A stretch of 64,000 nt of DNA, from positions 1 through 64,000 of the forward strand of contig NZ_BMVY01000012.1 of assembly GCF_014650955.1 (NCBI RefSeq). Reading direction: 5' to 3'. The notes under the pieces were generated by a model, which did no database searches, had not been told where the DNA came from, and was given only the letters and a program-made list of their open reading frames with translations. Positions 19,801 to 27,093 of the stretch are shown here, in pieces (the first letter of the stretch is position 1; the number at the start of each line of letters is the position of its first letter). The position numbers and the translations under genes are program-made. The DNA comes from Streptomyces tauricus (GTDB lineage Bacteria; Actinomycetota; Actinomycetes; Streptomycetales; Streptomycetaceae).

Positions 19801-22800
19801 CGGCCCTGCGCACCGCGTGCGGCACCGGCCGAGCCCAACTGGTCCTGGCCGACCGAGCAACAGACCGGACGACGGACCGGACGACGGACGGGCCGACAAA
19901 CCGGCCGGTGGACCGGCCGATGGGCGGGCCCGCGGACGGGCCGAACCGGTCCGACACCCGCCCGCCCAGTACGCGCCCGCCACAGCGCGAGCCACGGTCC
20001 GCGGCCGACACGGCGACGCCCCTCTCCGGCACCGCCGCGGTGCTGCGGGAACTGCTGGCACAGTCGCTGGGCGTCCCGGCGGCCACCGTCGACGACGACG
20101 CACCGTTCCTCTCCCTGGGGCTCGATTCGCTGGGCGCGGTCGACCTGGTCAAGCGGCTCGAACGCAGGACGGGCCGGTCCCTGCCCGCCACGCTCTTCTT
20201 CGAGTACCGGACCGTGCGGGAACTGGCCGCCCACCTGGACACGGACAGCGCCCCGGCGGCGAAGGAGGAGGCGGTGGCGAAGGAGGCGGAGGAGGAGGCG
20301 TCTGCTCCCGTACCCGCCACGGACCCCGCCCCCTTCGCTCTCACCCCCGTACAACTGGCCCTGCACACCAGCAGTCGGCTGCATCCCGGTGTCCCGGCCC
20401 GCGGACATCTGCGGATGACCGTTCGCGGCCCCCTGGACACCCATGTACTCGGTCAGGCACTGGCGGGCCTGGCCGAACGGCACGGCATGCTGCGCCTGCG
20501 CATCGACGATCCCGGCACCGGCCCCGTGCAACGTCCGGCGCCGGCCACCCCGCTGTCGGTCTGGTACGAGGTCCGCGAGTGCGGTGCCGAGCAGGTCGCC
20601 GACCTGGAAACGGCTCTCTGCAACCAGCCCTTCGACCTGGGCGTGGAACCGCCGATACGGGCTGTGCTGCTCCAGCAGGAAACGGGCCTGGCGCATCTGC
20701 TGCTGGTGGTCCACCACGCGGCGGCGGACGGCTACAGCCTGAACGTCCTGGCCGAGGAGCTGTGGTCCTCGTACACCGCGCTGTGGCGGGGAGACGATCC
20801 GCAGCCGGCGCCGGACGCGCCGAGCTTCGCCCGGTACGCCCGCGCCACCCGCTCGGCCGGCACCACAGCGTCGGATGCCGACCGTCGCTACTGGACCGCT
20901 CGCCTGGCCGAGCACCGGGCCGGGGGCGGCGAACCGCTGCGGCTGCTCTACGACGGCGATCCCGACGCACCGCCGTCGGGTCCGCTCGTACAGCACTACG
21001 GCTCGCTCGACGCGGCCCTCACCGGCGGCCTGGAACGGCTGGCCGCCGCGCACGACGTGTCCCTGTTCCATCTGCTGCTCGCCGCTTACGTGCGCTGCCT
21101 GTCACGGTGGACGGGGCGGCAGGACATCGCGGTGAACGTGGCACGAGGCCGGCGCGAGGAGCGCTTCCCCGGCGTGGACCGGCTCGTCGGCCCGCTCGCC
21201 GACACCCTCCCCCTGCTCTGCGACACGGCCCCCGACGAACCGGTGGTCGCGCTGGCGCGACGGCTGCGCCTCGTGTGGCTGGAGAGCGAACGGCACTCCG
21301 GGCTGAGCAGTCTCGATCTGGCCGCCCTCCTGCCCGGCGCGGGCCCCCGCACGGCGAGCCCCGCGGGCTTCAGCTTCGCCCGCTTCCCCACGCGCCTGCC
21401 TGCCGACTGCCCGGTCGGGGTACGGGCCGAGGCGGCCGGCACCGGTTCGGCGGCGACCCGGCTGAGCCTGCTGTGCTGGGCGGACGAGTCGACGCTGCGC
21501 ATGTCGTGGAACTTCCCGCTGCCTCTGTTCGACCCGCGCACGGTGGCGCGTCTGGACGCGGAGTACCGCGCCGAGCTGGCCGCTCTGTGCACGCCGTTCC
21601 CCGAGTCCCCCCGTGAGGCCGGGGAACCGGGCGGTGTGGTCGGCCGACTGCTCCGCCGGTTCCGTGCCACGCCCGACGCGACCGCCGTGGCATCCGACGG
21701 GAGCACCCTCACCTACGCGGCACTCGACCGCGCCTCCCGGCTCCTGGCGACACGGCTGCACACCGAGGGCGTACGCGCGGGTGACCTGGTCGGGCTGCTC
21801 ACCGAGCCCGGCCAGGACACCGTGATCGGCGTGGTCGGCATCCTGCGTGCCGGAGCGGGCTGGGTCCCGCTGGACGCGACGTACCCGCCCGCCCGGCTGA
21901 GGGATCAGCTGCGGCGCGCGGGCGTCTCCACCGTGGTGTGCCATGAACCGACCGCGCGTGACGCCAAGTCGCTCGGCGACGACGGAGTGCGCGCGATACG
22001 CGCCGACGGCCCGCCGGAGCCGCGGACCGACACCACAGCGCCCGTACCCACGCCCACCCCGGACCCGGACGCGATCGCGTACGTCATCTTCACCTCCGGT
22101 TCCACCGGCCGGCCCAAGGCGGTCCCGGTCACGCACCGGGCGATGGGGAACTACCTCGACTGGGCCCTCGGGACATTCGGCTACGACGCCGGTGACCGCC
22201 TGGCGCAGACCGCGTCCCCGTGCTTCGACGCATCCGTACGCCAACTGCTCGCGCCCCTGCTGGTCGGCGGCACCGTGGTGGCCGTACCGAGGGAGCTGCT
22301 GCGGGACCCGGAACTGCTGCTGGCGTACGCGGAACGGACCCGGATCACCGTGTGGAGTTCCGTCCCGACGTTGTGGGAGCAACTGCTGTCGGCCGCCGAG
22401 GAGCGGGTGCGGCGGGGAGCGGGACGGCCGGACCTGTCGGCGCTGCGCTGGGTGCACGTGGGCGGGGAGGCCCTGTCCGCCGCGCACGTACGCCGTTGGT
22501 TCGACCTGTTCGGCGACCGGCAGCGGATCGCCAACCTGTACGGCCCCACCGAGACGACCATCAACGCCACCTGCCACGTCATCACGACGCGTCCGGCCGA
22601 CGACGTGCACACTTTGCCGATCGGACGGCCGGTGACCGGTACCGAGTTGGCGGTGGTCGACGCCGACGGCGTGCCCTGCCGCCCGGCGGAACCGGGCGAA
22701 CTCCTGATCGCGGGAGTCGGTCTGACACCCGGCTACCTGGGCGAACCCGAGCTGACCGCGCGGGCGTTCACCGTACGGGACGGTCGGCGCTGGTATCGCA

Positions 22801-25800
22801 GCGGCGACCGGGTCCGGTTCGGCGCGGACGGCGCTCTGGAGTTCCTGGGGCGGATCGACGGACAGGTGAAGATCCGCGGGAACCGGGTGGAGACGGGAGA
22901 GGTCGAGGCAGCCCTCCAGACGCATCCCGGTATCGCGCAGGCGTCGGTGGTCGCCCGCGAGGGGCGGCTGCTGGCGTTCGTCACCGCCCGGCCGGGTGCC
23001 GGGCAGCCCGAACCGCCGGACGTGCGACGCCACTTGGCCGGTCTTCTGCCGCCGTACATGGTCCCCGCCCGGATCACGGTCTTGGAGCGGCTGCCGCTCA
23101 GCGGTACCGGCAAGGTCGACCGCCGCGCGCTGGCGGATCCCTCCTCGGCGCCACCGGTGGCGGCCACCGGCGGGAAGGTCCTCCCCGCCACGGACACCGA
23201 GCGCCAACTGGCTTCCATCTGGACCGAGTTGCTGGAGGTCGACTCCATCGGCCGGGAGGACGACTTCTTCGACCTGGGCGGTGATTCGCTGCTCGTCCTT
23301 CAGGTGTTCGCCCGGCTCGGCGAGGGCAGGGCGCGGCTGCCCCGGCCGACGGTGATCTACGACAACCGCACGCTCACGAAGCTGGCCGCCGCGGTGGACG
23401 CGGCGGATGCGTTGGATGCGTTGGATGCGGTGGACGCGGTGGACGCGGTGGACGCGCCCAGCACACAGCGGCACCCGGCACCGGCTGCGACCACGACGAC
23501 GACCGCGCCCACGGATCACGCGGTGCCCTTCCCCGTGACGCCGGCCCAGCGCGGTTTCCTCCTCGCGGAGGCCCTCGCGCCGGGAGGAGGCGGTTCCTGG
23601 CCCGCGCGGCTGCGGCTGTCCGGCCCCCTGGACCCGGAGGTGTTCCAGGCTTCCGTCGACCCGCTGGTGGAACGGCACGGCATGCTGCGTACCGTCTTCC
23701 CCGCCGGCGCCCGGCCGCCCGTCCAGCAGGAACTCCCGCCCTCCCTGCGCCTACCGGTCGTGTTCGAGACCCTCGCCGACCCCGCCGAGGTGGACGAACG
23801 GGCGGCGGCCGAGGCGGAGCGGCGCTTCGAACCGTGGGCCTGGCCGCTGCTCCGGCTCCGGGTCCTCACCCTCACCGAGCGCGAACACGTCCTCCTCGTG
23901 CACGCACACCACCTCATCGGCGACGGCTACAGCGCCGCACTCCTCGTACAGGAACTGACGGCCGTCTACGACCGGCTGGCCGCGGGCCGCGCTCCCGAAC
24001 TGCCCGCGCCCCGTGCCACCTTCCGTGACCACGCCCTGCTGTCGGCCGAGTCGGAGCCCGGCACCGCGCCGGGTGCGGCGGAGCGCCGGGCCCGGCTCGA
24101 CGCCCCCTACCGCCAGCCCGCGCTGCGCACCGCGGTCAAGGACGGTGGCGCGGACTCCGGGTCGGCGGAACTCGAATCGGCCGGATACATGTCGGCGGGA
24201 TTCGTCCTCGATGCCCGGCGGACGGCGGCGCTGCGGGCGCTCGCGTCGGAGGCCGGGGCCACCCTGTACGCGCCGCTGCTGACCGCGTACCACCAGCAGT
24301 TGACGCGGCTCACGGGTCAGGAGGATCTCGTCGTCGGTCTGGCGGTGAGCGGTCGCGACCGGGGACTGGCGCACGACGCACACCGCGTTTTCGGCCCGTT
24401 CGCCACCGCCGTGCCCGTGCGGCCGGCGGTCGCGCCGCCCGGCGAACCGGCGCAGGACCTCGGCGTTGCTCTGCGGCGGGTCGTGGCCGAGGCCGAAGAG
24501 GCGCGCAGGCACGAGGACATCGTGCCCCGCGACGCCGATGGACTGCCCCTGACCTCGCAGTTCTTCTTCACGTACCTCGACTTCTCCGTCCTCGCCGCGC
24601 CGCACGGGCAGTCGCTGACCGTGTCGTGGGAGGACGGGGACAGCGCGTTCGCCCCGCCGTCGTCGGCGACGGACGTGTTCCTGGCCGCCCGCCCGGAGGG
24701 CGCAGGACTGCGGGTGACGGTCCGTGGATCGGCCGCGGCCCTGTCCCGGCCGGCGCTGGACGACTTCGCCCGGGGGCTGCGGGACCGGCTCGTACGCGCC
24801 GTGCGCCCACGCGACACGAACCGCCCGTCGAGCCCGCCCCGGGACACGATGGACGCGGCCCTCGTCGGTTATCTGCCCGCCCCCGGCCAGTTGGCCCGGC
24901 TGGCAGGCCTGCCCGAGGAGGCTCTGCGACGGGAGGACCTGCGCGCGCTGCTGTTCCCCGACGGCGCGCCCCGCCTGCTGGAGACGGTCCACACGCCTCT
25001 GGGCAGGTCGGGTTTCGTCTGTGTGCCCTTGTTCTCCGACGAGTTGGCCGGGGATCCCGGACTCGTCGCGCACACCGCCCGCGCGGCGTCCCTCGCCGCC
25101 TCGCTCGGCGCCCGGTGCGTCTCCCTGGCCGGCATGATCCCCTCGCTGACCGGTTACGGCTTCGACGTGCTCCGGTCCCCGGACCTGGGACGGGCGGTCG
25201 TGACGACCGGGCACGCGGCGACCGTCGTCTCCGTGGTCCGTACGGTGCACGCGGCCCTCGACGCCACCGGAAAGGACCTGGCTGATCTCGATGTCGCCTT
25301 CGTCGGCCTCGGCTCGATCGGCACCGCTTCCCTGGAGTTGCTGCTCTCCCGGGCGGCCCGGCCCCCACGGCGGCTGCTGCTCTGCGACGCCCCCGGCAGC
25401 GGACCACGGCTGCGGCACCTCGCACAACGGCTGAGGGAGCAAGGCCACGTCGGTGACGTGGAGGTGGTGGAATCCCGGCCCGCACTGCCCGACGCCGTGT
25501 ACGCGGCCGGTCTGCTGGTGACCGCGGTGAGCAGCACCCATGCGCTCCTGGACATCGACCGGCTGACGCCCGGCACCCTCGTGGTCGACGACTCCTTCCC
25601 GCACTGCTTCGACACCGGGCGGGCGCTGGCCCGCATGCGGGAACGCCGGGACGTACTCGTCCTGGGCGGCGGGCTCCTCCATCTCGGCGACCTCAGCCGG
25701 GAGATCGCCGAGGGGCTGCCGGCCCCGGCGGCGGCCGGATATCTGGCCCAGCCGTGGCTGGAGGGGACCCTGGCCTCCTGCCGCACGGAATCCCTCCTGC

Positions 25801-25967
25801 ACGCGGCCGATCCGCAACTGCCGCTGGTGCACGGCCTGGTGGACGGGTCGGTGGCCCTCGCCCACTGGCGGGCCGCCGAACGCGCGGGGGTGACAGCGGG
25901 CCCACTGCACCTGCTGGGCCACACCGTCGGCCCGGACCCCCTGGCCGGTGCGAGGAGGGCTCCCTGA
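13854..25967 (+). CDS. Hybrid PKS-NRPS megasynthase: FAAL-ACP-KS-AT-KR-ACP-C-A-PCP-C-reductase(AAR-like)
   Basis: 4,037 residues from ATG 13854 (weak GAACGGA site). Domains, with my residue estimates: fatty acyl-AMP ligase 1-560 (FSSGSTGAPKG, SWMPYFHDMGLIG, GKLQR); ACP 594-663 (S627, GGTSL); ketosynthase 690-1100 (C853 in DTACSSG, H988 in EAHGTGT, H1027 in TNVGH); acyltransferase 1205-1510 (S1300 in GHSVGE; AFHS at 1402-1405 points to malonyl-CoA); ketoreductase 1775-2000 (TGGAGGLG, Y1925); ACP (S2092, LGLDSLG); condensation 2160-2590 (HHAAADG); adenylation 2600-3090 (FTSGSTGRPKA); PCP (S3145, GGDSLL); second condensation 3224-3640 (HHLIGDG); and a C-terminal Rossmann domain 3666-4037 (GLGSIG, C3976). 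The last follows cyanobacterial acyl-ACP reductase along its length. Predicted: a fatty acid is loaded, extended once, beta-keto reduced, joined to one amino acid and released reductively. No thioesterase, dehydratase or enoylreductase is present. No tailoring genes adjoin it. Confidence 0.9.
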   Translation: MTPPETLLDVLLDAAHRAPGQVVVHVRGDGGEVSVTFRQLLEESLRVAGGLRAAGIAPGTCVPLLADRSEDFQPMFWGALAAGLVPVPLAPDVRRVGPVWEHLGRPPVMVDAACAEVAAELPCPVRVLRLETLRECPAPASPAQPAPDDLAFLQFSSGSTGAPKGVELTHAAVVANLRQIVAVSALCEQDVLVSWMPYFHDMGLIGTHLAPLAARTKQVKIGPLSFAKNPRLWLDVTARHRGTVLSAANFALALTVRRVPDDVLAGLDLSPVRLILVGAEPISATVWRDFAARMRPARLDPRAATPVYGLAEATLAVTFPPLGEVAVPVALERAALARGVAVERGPNGKSLPGTDISDAAGVVEAVDVAEAMDVVEVMDVGPPVPGCSVRITDDTGRPLGDRRVGHIEVRGPQTARGYHRLPETTALSFAEDGWLRTGDLGFLRDGRLCVSGRHKDVLFLNGRTFHAPDMEEVASASPGLPPGSPAVIGSTDPVTGGERVVAFVPWARPPGGAVEVLDGVARRIRTALGHDDVRVLALPPSAFPRTTSGKLQRQRMRARFEEGAYRPAASSSWPPPPSPGRLPATPAAPRSYTAMRQVVRSAWAQALHLPEASFGDRDRFSEVGGTSLKAMEALARLEESLGVVLGPAVMRHDTVAALTDHLLATREEGTAAHRPATDEPSVLPAPDDAPSATAVVAMACRFPGASTPEEFWDLLTAGRDVVTEVPQGRWGTGRRDTGRWGAFLDDPAAFDATHFGIGDEEARTLDPQARIFLELAHEALERAGYAGPRRRGLRVGVFAAVGDSGYRQILDGASPAPSRSATTLTGNLPNLVAARVSHCLDLDGPALAVDTACSSGLVALHLARRSLADGECDIAVVGGVNLHLTPDGHEALEAAQALSPTGRSRAFSTAADGFVPGEGGAALVLRRPHDAQRDGDDVLALVRGTAVNNDGTSLSLMAPNPLRQREVITRAYEVCGVDPASVTYVEAHGTGTAVGDPIELRSLAHAFPAREDGRPRLLGSVKTNVGHLLNAAALPSLVKVVLALRHGRLPASLHHTPPSPAVERSGFALVTEASPWPSTGPSGPRRAGVNAFGFGGTNAHAVLEQAPPPLTPERADDRGPHLLTLSARGAAGLHAWASLLADHLHEHPELDEGDVCRAAATARDEGPYRLAVVADGDLRERLTAATAPGGGRLPGVVTGTVAHRPRTVFVFPGQGSLRPGSGRALYATAPVYRDTLDEASAHVGAVHGRELTAWCVDPGLDARAQASTEVAQPLLVAHGVALARQLLAWGVRPDALVGHSVGELTAVCVSGRVPYPDMLTFAVERGRLMGTSTPPGAMAAVRGADEEQVAALIAAAPGTLAVAAHNGPGRLVLSGSPHAVERATRELSARGACVRALEVSRAFHSPLMEPITRELAEAARQLNVIESGLPVLSTLTTEWQPRMDPEHLREHALRPVLFGRAVARLLDEGYDTFVELGSRDSLAGLVRATAAARQPVDGTDRDVLVISAPLAPERSGTPLDSAPGGAGELLETVAHLWARGASLDRTELDAGRRRIPLPPYPYQRRRHWPEATRPGLLHDVTWQKAPLSPDACGPVLVTGPDPAAVYDLTRRLADQGVRTSAAPEDRPRTVILLAGPAARATSTEIERIQRELVTAFHEALTLFDLTGAGRLLVVTEDAHATGHGRERPNPVQAVLGGLTLAVPSESAGAVANWVDLSSLDDTGQRLRAVIAEATAPQAVGAVAWRDGQRLVRTVTPRASNLTGVQDRPPADDTLLLPADGTFLITGGAGGLGTALARELAGRGRPVLLLTGRSPQPPAGLLAELTGLGADARYHRADLTSRDDVEALVAGLPAPDAVFHAAGVVRPGSLRATKVEETMEALGAKTLGTVLLSEALIRHGRAPGACVAFSSVSSVLPGLAGALGAYAAANSFLDSFAGAERQAGRPWLSVNFGPFAETGLAAAFAADALADEGGRPLATAPAWAALRTACGTGRAQLVLADRATDRTTDRTTDGPTNRPVDRPMGGPADGPNRSDTRPPSTRPPQREPRSAADTATPLSGTAAVLRELLAQSLGVPAATVDDDAPFLSLGLDSLGAVDLVKRLERRTGRSLPATLFFEYRTVRELAAHLDTDSAPAAKEEAVAKEAEEEASAPVPATDPAPFALTPVQLALHTSSRLHPGVPARGHLRMTVRGPLDTHVLGQALAGLAERHGMLRLRIDDPGTGPVQRPAPATPLSVWYEVRECGAEQVADLETALCNQPFDLGVEPPIRAVLLQQETGLAHLLLVVHHAAADGYSLNVLAEELWSSYTALWRGDDPQPAPDAPSFARYARATRSAGTTASDADRRYWTARLAEHRAGGGEPLRLLYDGDPDAPPSGPLVQHYGSLDAALTGGLERLAAAHDVSLFHLLLAAYVRCLSRWTGRQDIAVNVARGRREERFPGVDRLVGPLADTLPLLCDTAPDEPVVALARRLRLVWLESERHSGLSSLDLAALLPGAGPRTASPAGFSFARFPTRLPADCPVGVRAEAAGTGSAATRLSLLCWADESTLRMSWNFPLPLFDPRTVARLDAEYRAELAALCTPFPESPREAGEPGGVVGRLLRRFRATPDATAVASDGSTLTYAALDRASRLLATRLHTEGVRAGDLVGLLTEPGQDTVIGVVGILRAGAGWVPLDATYPPARLRDQLRRAGVSTVVCHEPTARDAKSLGDDGVRAIRADGPPEPRTDTTAPVPTPTPDPDAIAYVIFTSGSTGRPKAVPVTHRAMGNYLDWALGTFGYDAGDRLAQTASPCFDASVRQLLAPLLVGGTVVAVPRELLRDPELLLAYAERTRITVWSSVPTLWEQLLSAAEERVRRGAGRPDLSALRWVHVGGEALSAAHVRRWFDLFGDRQRIANLYGPTETTINATCHVITTRPADDVHTLPIGRPVTGTELAVVDADGVPCRPAEPGELLIAGVGLTPGYLGEPELTARAFTVRDGRRWYRSGDRVRFGADGALEFLGRIDGQVKIRGNRVETGEVEAALQTHPGIAQASVVAREGRLLAFVTARPGAGQPEPPDVRRHLAGLLPPYMVPARITVLERLPLSGTGKVDRRALADPSSAPPVAATGGKVLPATDTERQLASIWTELLEVDSIGREDDFFDLGGDSLLVLQVFARLGEGRARLPRPTVIYDNRTLTKLAAAVDAADALDALDAVDAVDAVDAPSTQRHPAPAATTTTTAPTDHAVPFPVTPAQRGFLLAEALAPGGGGSWPARLRLSGPLDPEVFQASVDPLVERHGMLRTVFPAGARPPVQQELPPSLRLPVVFETLADPAEVDERAAAEAERRFEPWAWPLLRLRVLTLTEREHVLLVHAHHLIGDGYSAALLVQELTAVYDRLAAGRAPELPAPRATFRDHALLSAESEPGTAPGAAERRARLDAPYRQPALRTAVKDGGADSGSAELESAGYMSAGFVLDARRTAALRALASEAGATLYAPLLTAYHQQLTRLTGQEDLVVGLAVSGRDRGLAHDAHRVFGPFATAVPVRPAVAPPGEPAQDLGVALRRVVAEAEEARRHEDIVPRDADGLPLTSQFFFTYLDFSVLAAPHGQSLTVSWEDGDSAFAPPSSATDVFLAARPEGAGLRVTVRGSAAALSRPALDDFARGLRDRLVRAVRPRDTNRPSSPPRDTMDAALVGYLPAPGQLARLAGLPEEALRREDLRALLFPDGAPRLLETVHTPLGRSGFVCVPLFSDELAGDPGLVAHTARAASLAASLGARCVSLAGMIPSLTGYGFDVLRSPDLGRAVVTTGHAATVVSVVRTVHAALDATGKDLADLDVAFVGLGSIGTASLELLLSRAARPPRRLLLCDAPGSGPRLRHLAQRLREQGHVGDVEVVESRPALPDAVYAAGLLVTAVSSTHALLDIDRLTPGTLVVDDSFPHCFDTGRALARMRERRDVLVLGGGLLHLGDLSREIAEGLPAPAAAGYLAQPWLEGTLASCRTESLLHAADPQLPLVHGLVDGSVALAHWRAAERAGVTAGPLHLLGHTVGPDPLAGARRAP
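19851..19922 (+). repeat. Degenerate 12-bp tandem repeats in the KR-ACP linker
   Basis: Two exact copies of GACCGGACGACG (19863-19874 and 19875-19886), flanked by diverged copies on both sides. They encode a DRTT/DRPx-like linker between the ketoreductase and the second carrier domain of the megasynthase. In-frame, length-variable sequence. Confidence 0.75.
23391..23456 (+). repeat. 9-bp tandem repeats in the PCP-C linker
   Basis: Seven 9-bp units of the form GCG(G/T)(T/C)GGA(C/T) followed by a final GCG. They encode Ala-Val/Leu/Ala-Asp repeats between the third carrier domain and the second condensation domain. The last three full units are identical (GCGGTGGAC). Confidence 0.85.
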
Positions 25968-26123
25968 GCGATCAGCGCGCACCACGGCGGTCCGGGGCTT
26001 GATCGCGTCGGTCCGCTCCCGGTCCCGTCCGCGATTCCAAGATCATGTACAGGACAGCCCCTAGAATGGCGGGGCACAGTGTTCGGATGCGCGCGGAGTT
26101 GCGTTCACCGCAGGGAGATGCCC

Positions 26124-27044
26124 ATGGGCACCACAGAGGCCGTAGGTTCACCGTTCGACAGCGGTGTCTCCGACCGCAGAGCTCTGGACGGCCACGCGGC
26201 CGGCCCCGTGATACCGCGTCTGGTGCTGGGCGCACGGCTGCGCGTGCTGCGGGAGGAGAAGGAGATCTCCCGCGAGGCCGCGGGCCATGTCATCCGCGCC
26301 TCCCGGTCCAAGATCAGCCGTCTGGAGGCCGGCCGGCACGGGTGCAAACTGCGGGACGTGGCCGATCTGCTCACGCTCTACGGAGTCACGGACGACGCCG
26401 AACGCGCCACCTTGCTGGCACTGGCCGAAGAGGCCAACGCCCCCGCCTGGTGGCAGTACTACAGCGACGTGGTGCCCACCTGGATGCAGACCTTCCTCGG
26501 GGCCGAACAGGCGGCGAGCGTCATCCGCTGCTTCGAGGTCCAGCGCGTCCCGGCCCTCCTGCAGACCCCCGCCTACGCCCGCGCCTCCATCGGCCTCGCC
26601 CACCCGGGCGCCGACGCGCAGGAGATCGAGCGGCGCGTCACGCTGCGCATGGAGCGCCGGCGGACCCTGCACCGGCAGCCGCCCGCCCAATTGTGGGCCG
26701 TGATCGACGAGGCGGCGCTCCGGCGCCCGATGGGCGGCGTCGACACGATGCGCGCCCAGCTCAGGCATCTCATCGAGATGTGCCGGCTCCCGCAGGTCAC
26801 CGTCCAGATCATCCCGTTCCTCGCCGGCGGGTACGCGGCCGAGGGCGGTCCGGTCACCATCCTGCGCCTGCCCGGTGGTCAACTGCCCGACGTGGTCTGT
26901 CTCGAACAGCTGGCCACCGCCCTCTATCCCGACAAGCCGGCCGAGATCGAGCGCTACTGGGATGTCATGAACCGCCTGGTGCTCGAAGCCGAGTCGCCGG
27001 ACGAGACGGCCACGATCCTGCACCGCATCCTCCAGGAGACCTGA
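26124..27044 (+). CDS. XRE-family HTH regulator with DUF5753 domain
   Basis: 306 residues. An N-terminal helix-turn-helix (about residues 30-85; LGARLRVLREEKEIS..., ISRLEAGRHGCKLRDVADLL) is followed by the long DUF5753/Scr1-type effector domain (WWQYYSDVVPTWMQTFLGAE, YARA, IIPF). This family is greatly expanded in Streptomyces and often sits beside small DUF397 proteins or DUF574 methyltransferases. No DUF397 gene is present here, but the convergent neighbour is a DUF574 methyltransferase. The start is ATG 26124, because GGGAG lies eight bases before it; the in-frame ATG two codons earlier directly abuts that site. A DNA-binding regulator of unknown target. Confidence 0.9.
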   Translation: MGTTEAVGSPFDSGVSDRRALDGHAAGPVIPRLVLGARLRVLREEKEISREAAGHVIRASRSKISRLEAGRHGCKLRDVADLLTLYGVTDDAERATLLALAEEANAPAWWQYYSDVVPTWMQTFLGAEQAASVIRCFEVQRVPALLQTPAYARASIGLAHPGADAQEIERRVTLRMERRRTLHRQPPAQLWAVIDEAALRRPMGGVDTMRAQLRHLIEMCRLPQVTVQIIPFLAGGYAAEGGPVTILRLPGGQLPDVVCLEQLATALYPDKPAEIERYWDVMNRLVLEAESPDETATILHRILQET

Positions 27045-27060
27045 CCCCCGAAGGGTGAGG

Positions 27061-27086
27061 CGTCGGCCGGCGGGCGCCGGCCGACG
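27061..27086. terminator. Bidirectional hairpin between convergent genes
   Basis: An 11-bp perfect stem (27061-27071 with 27076-27086) and GGGC loop, with an outer GAGGC/GCCTC pair that could extend it. It lies 16 bases after the HTH gene stop and directly before the end of the convergent methyltransferase gene. Confidence 0.75.
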
Positions 27087-27093
27087 GGCCGCC

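Noticed and set aside
15500-25985. Minus-strand open frames hundreds of codons long inside the megasynthase
   Set aside because: Shadows of the plus-strand domains; no motifs, and all PKS/NRPS core motifs are in one continuous plus-strand frame.
26118-26120. ATG at 26118 as start of the HTH regulator
   Set aside because: The GGGAG site directly abuts it; spacing is right only for the ATG at 26124.
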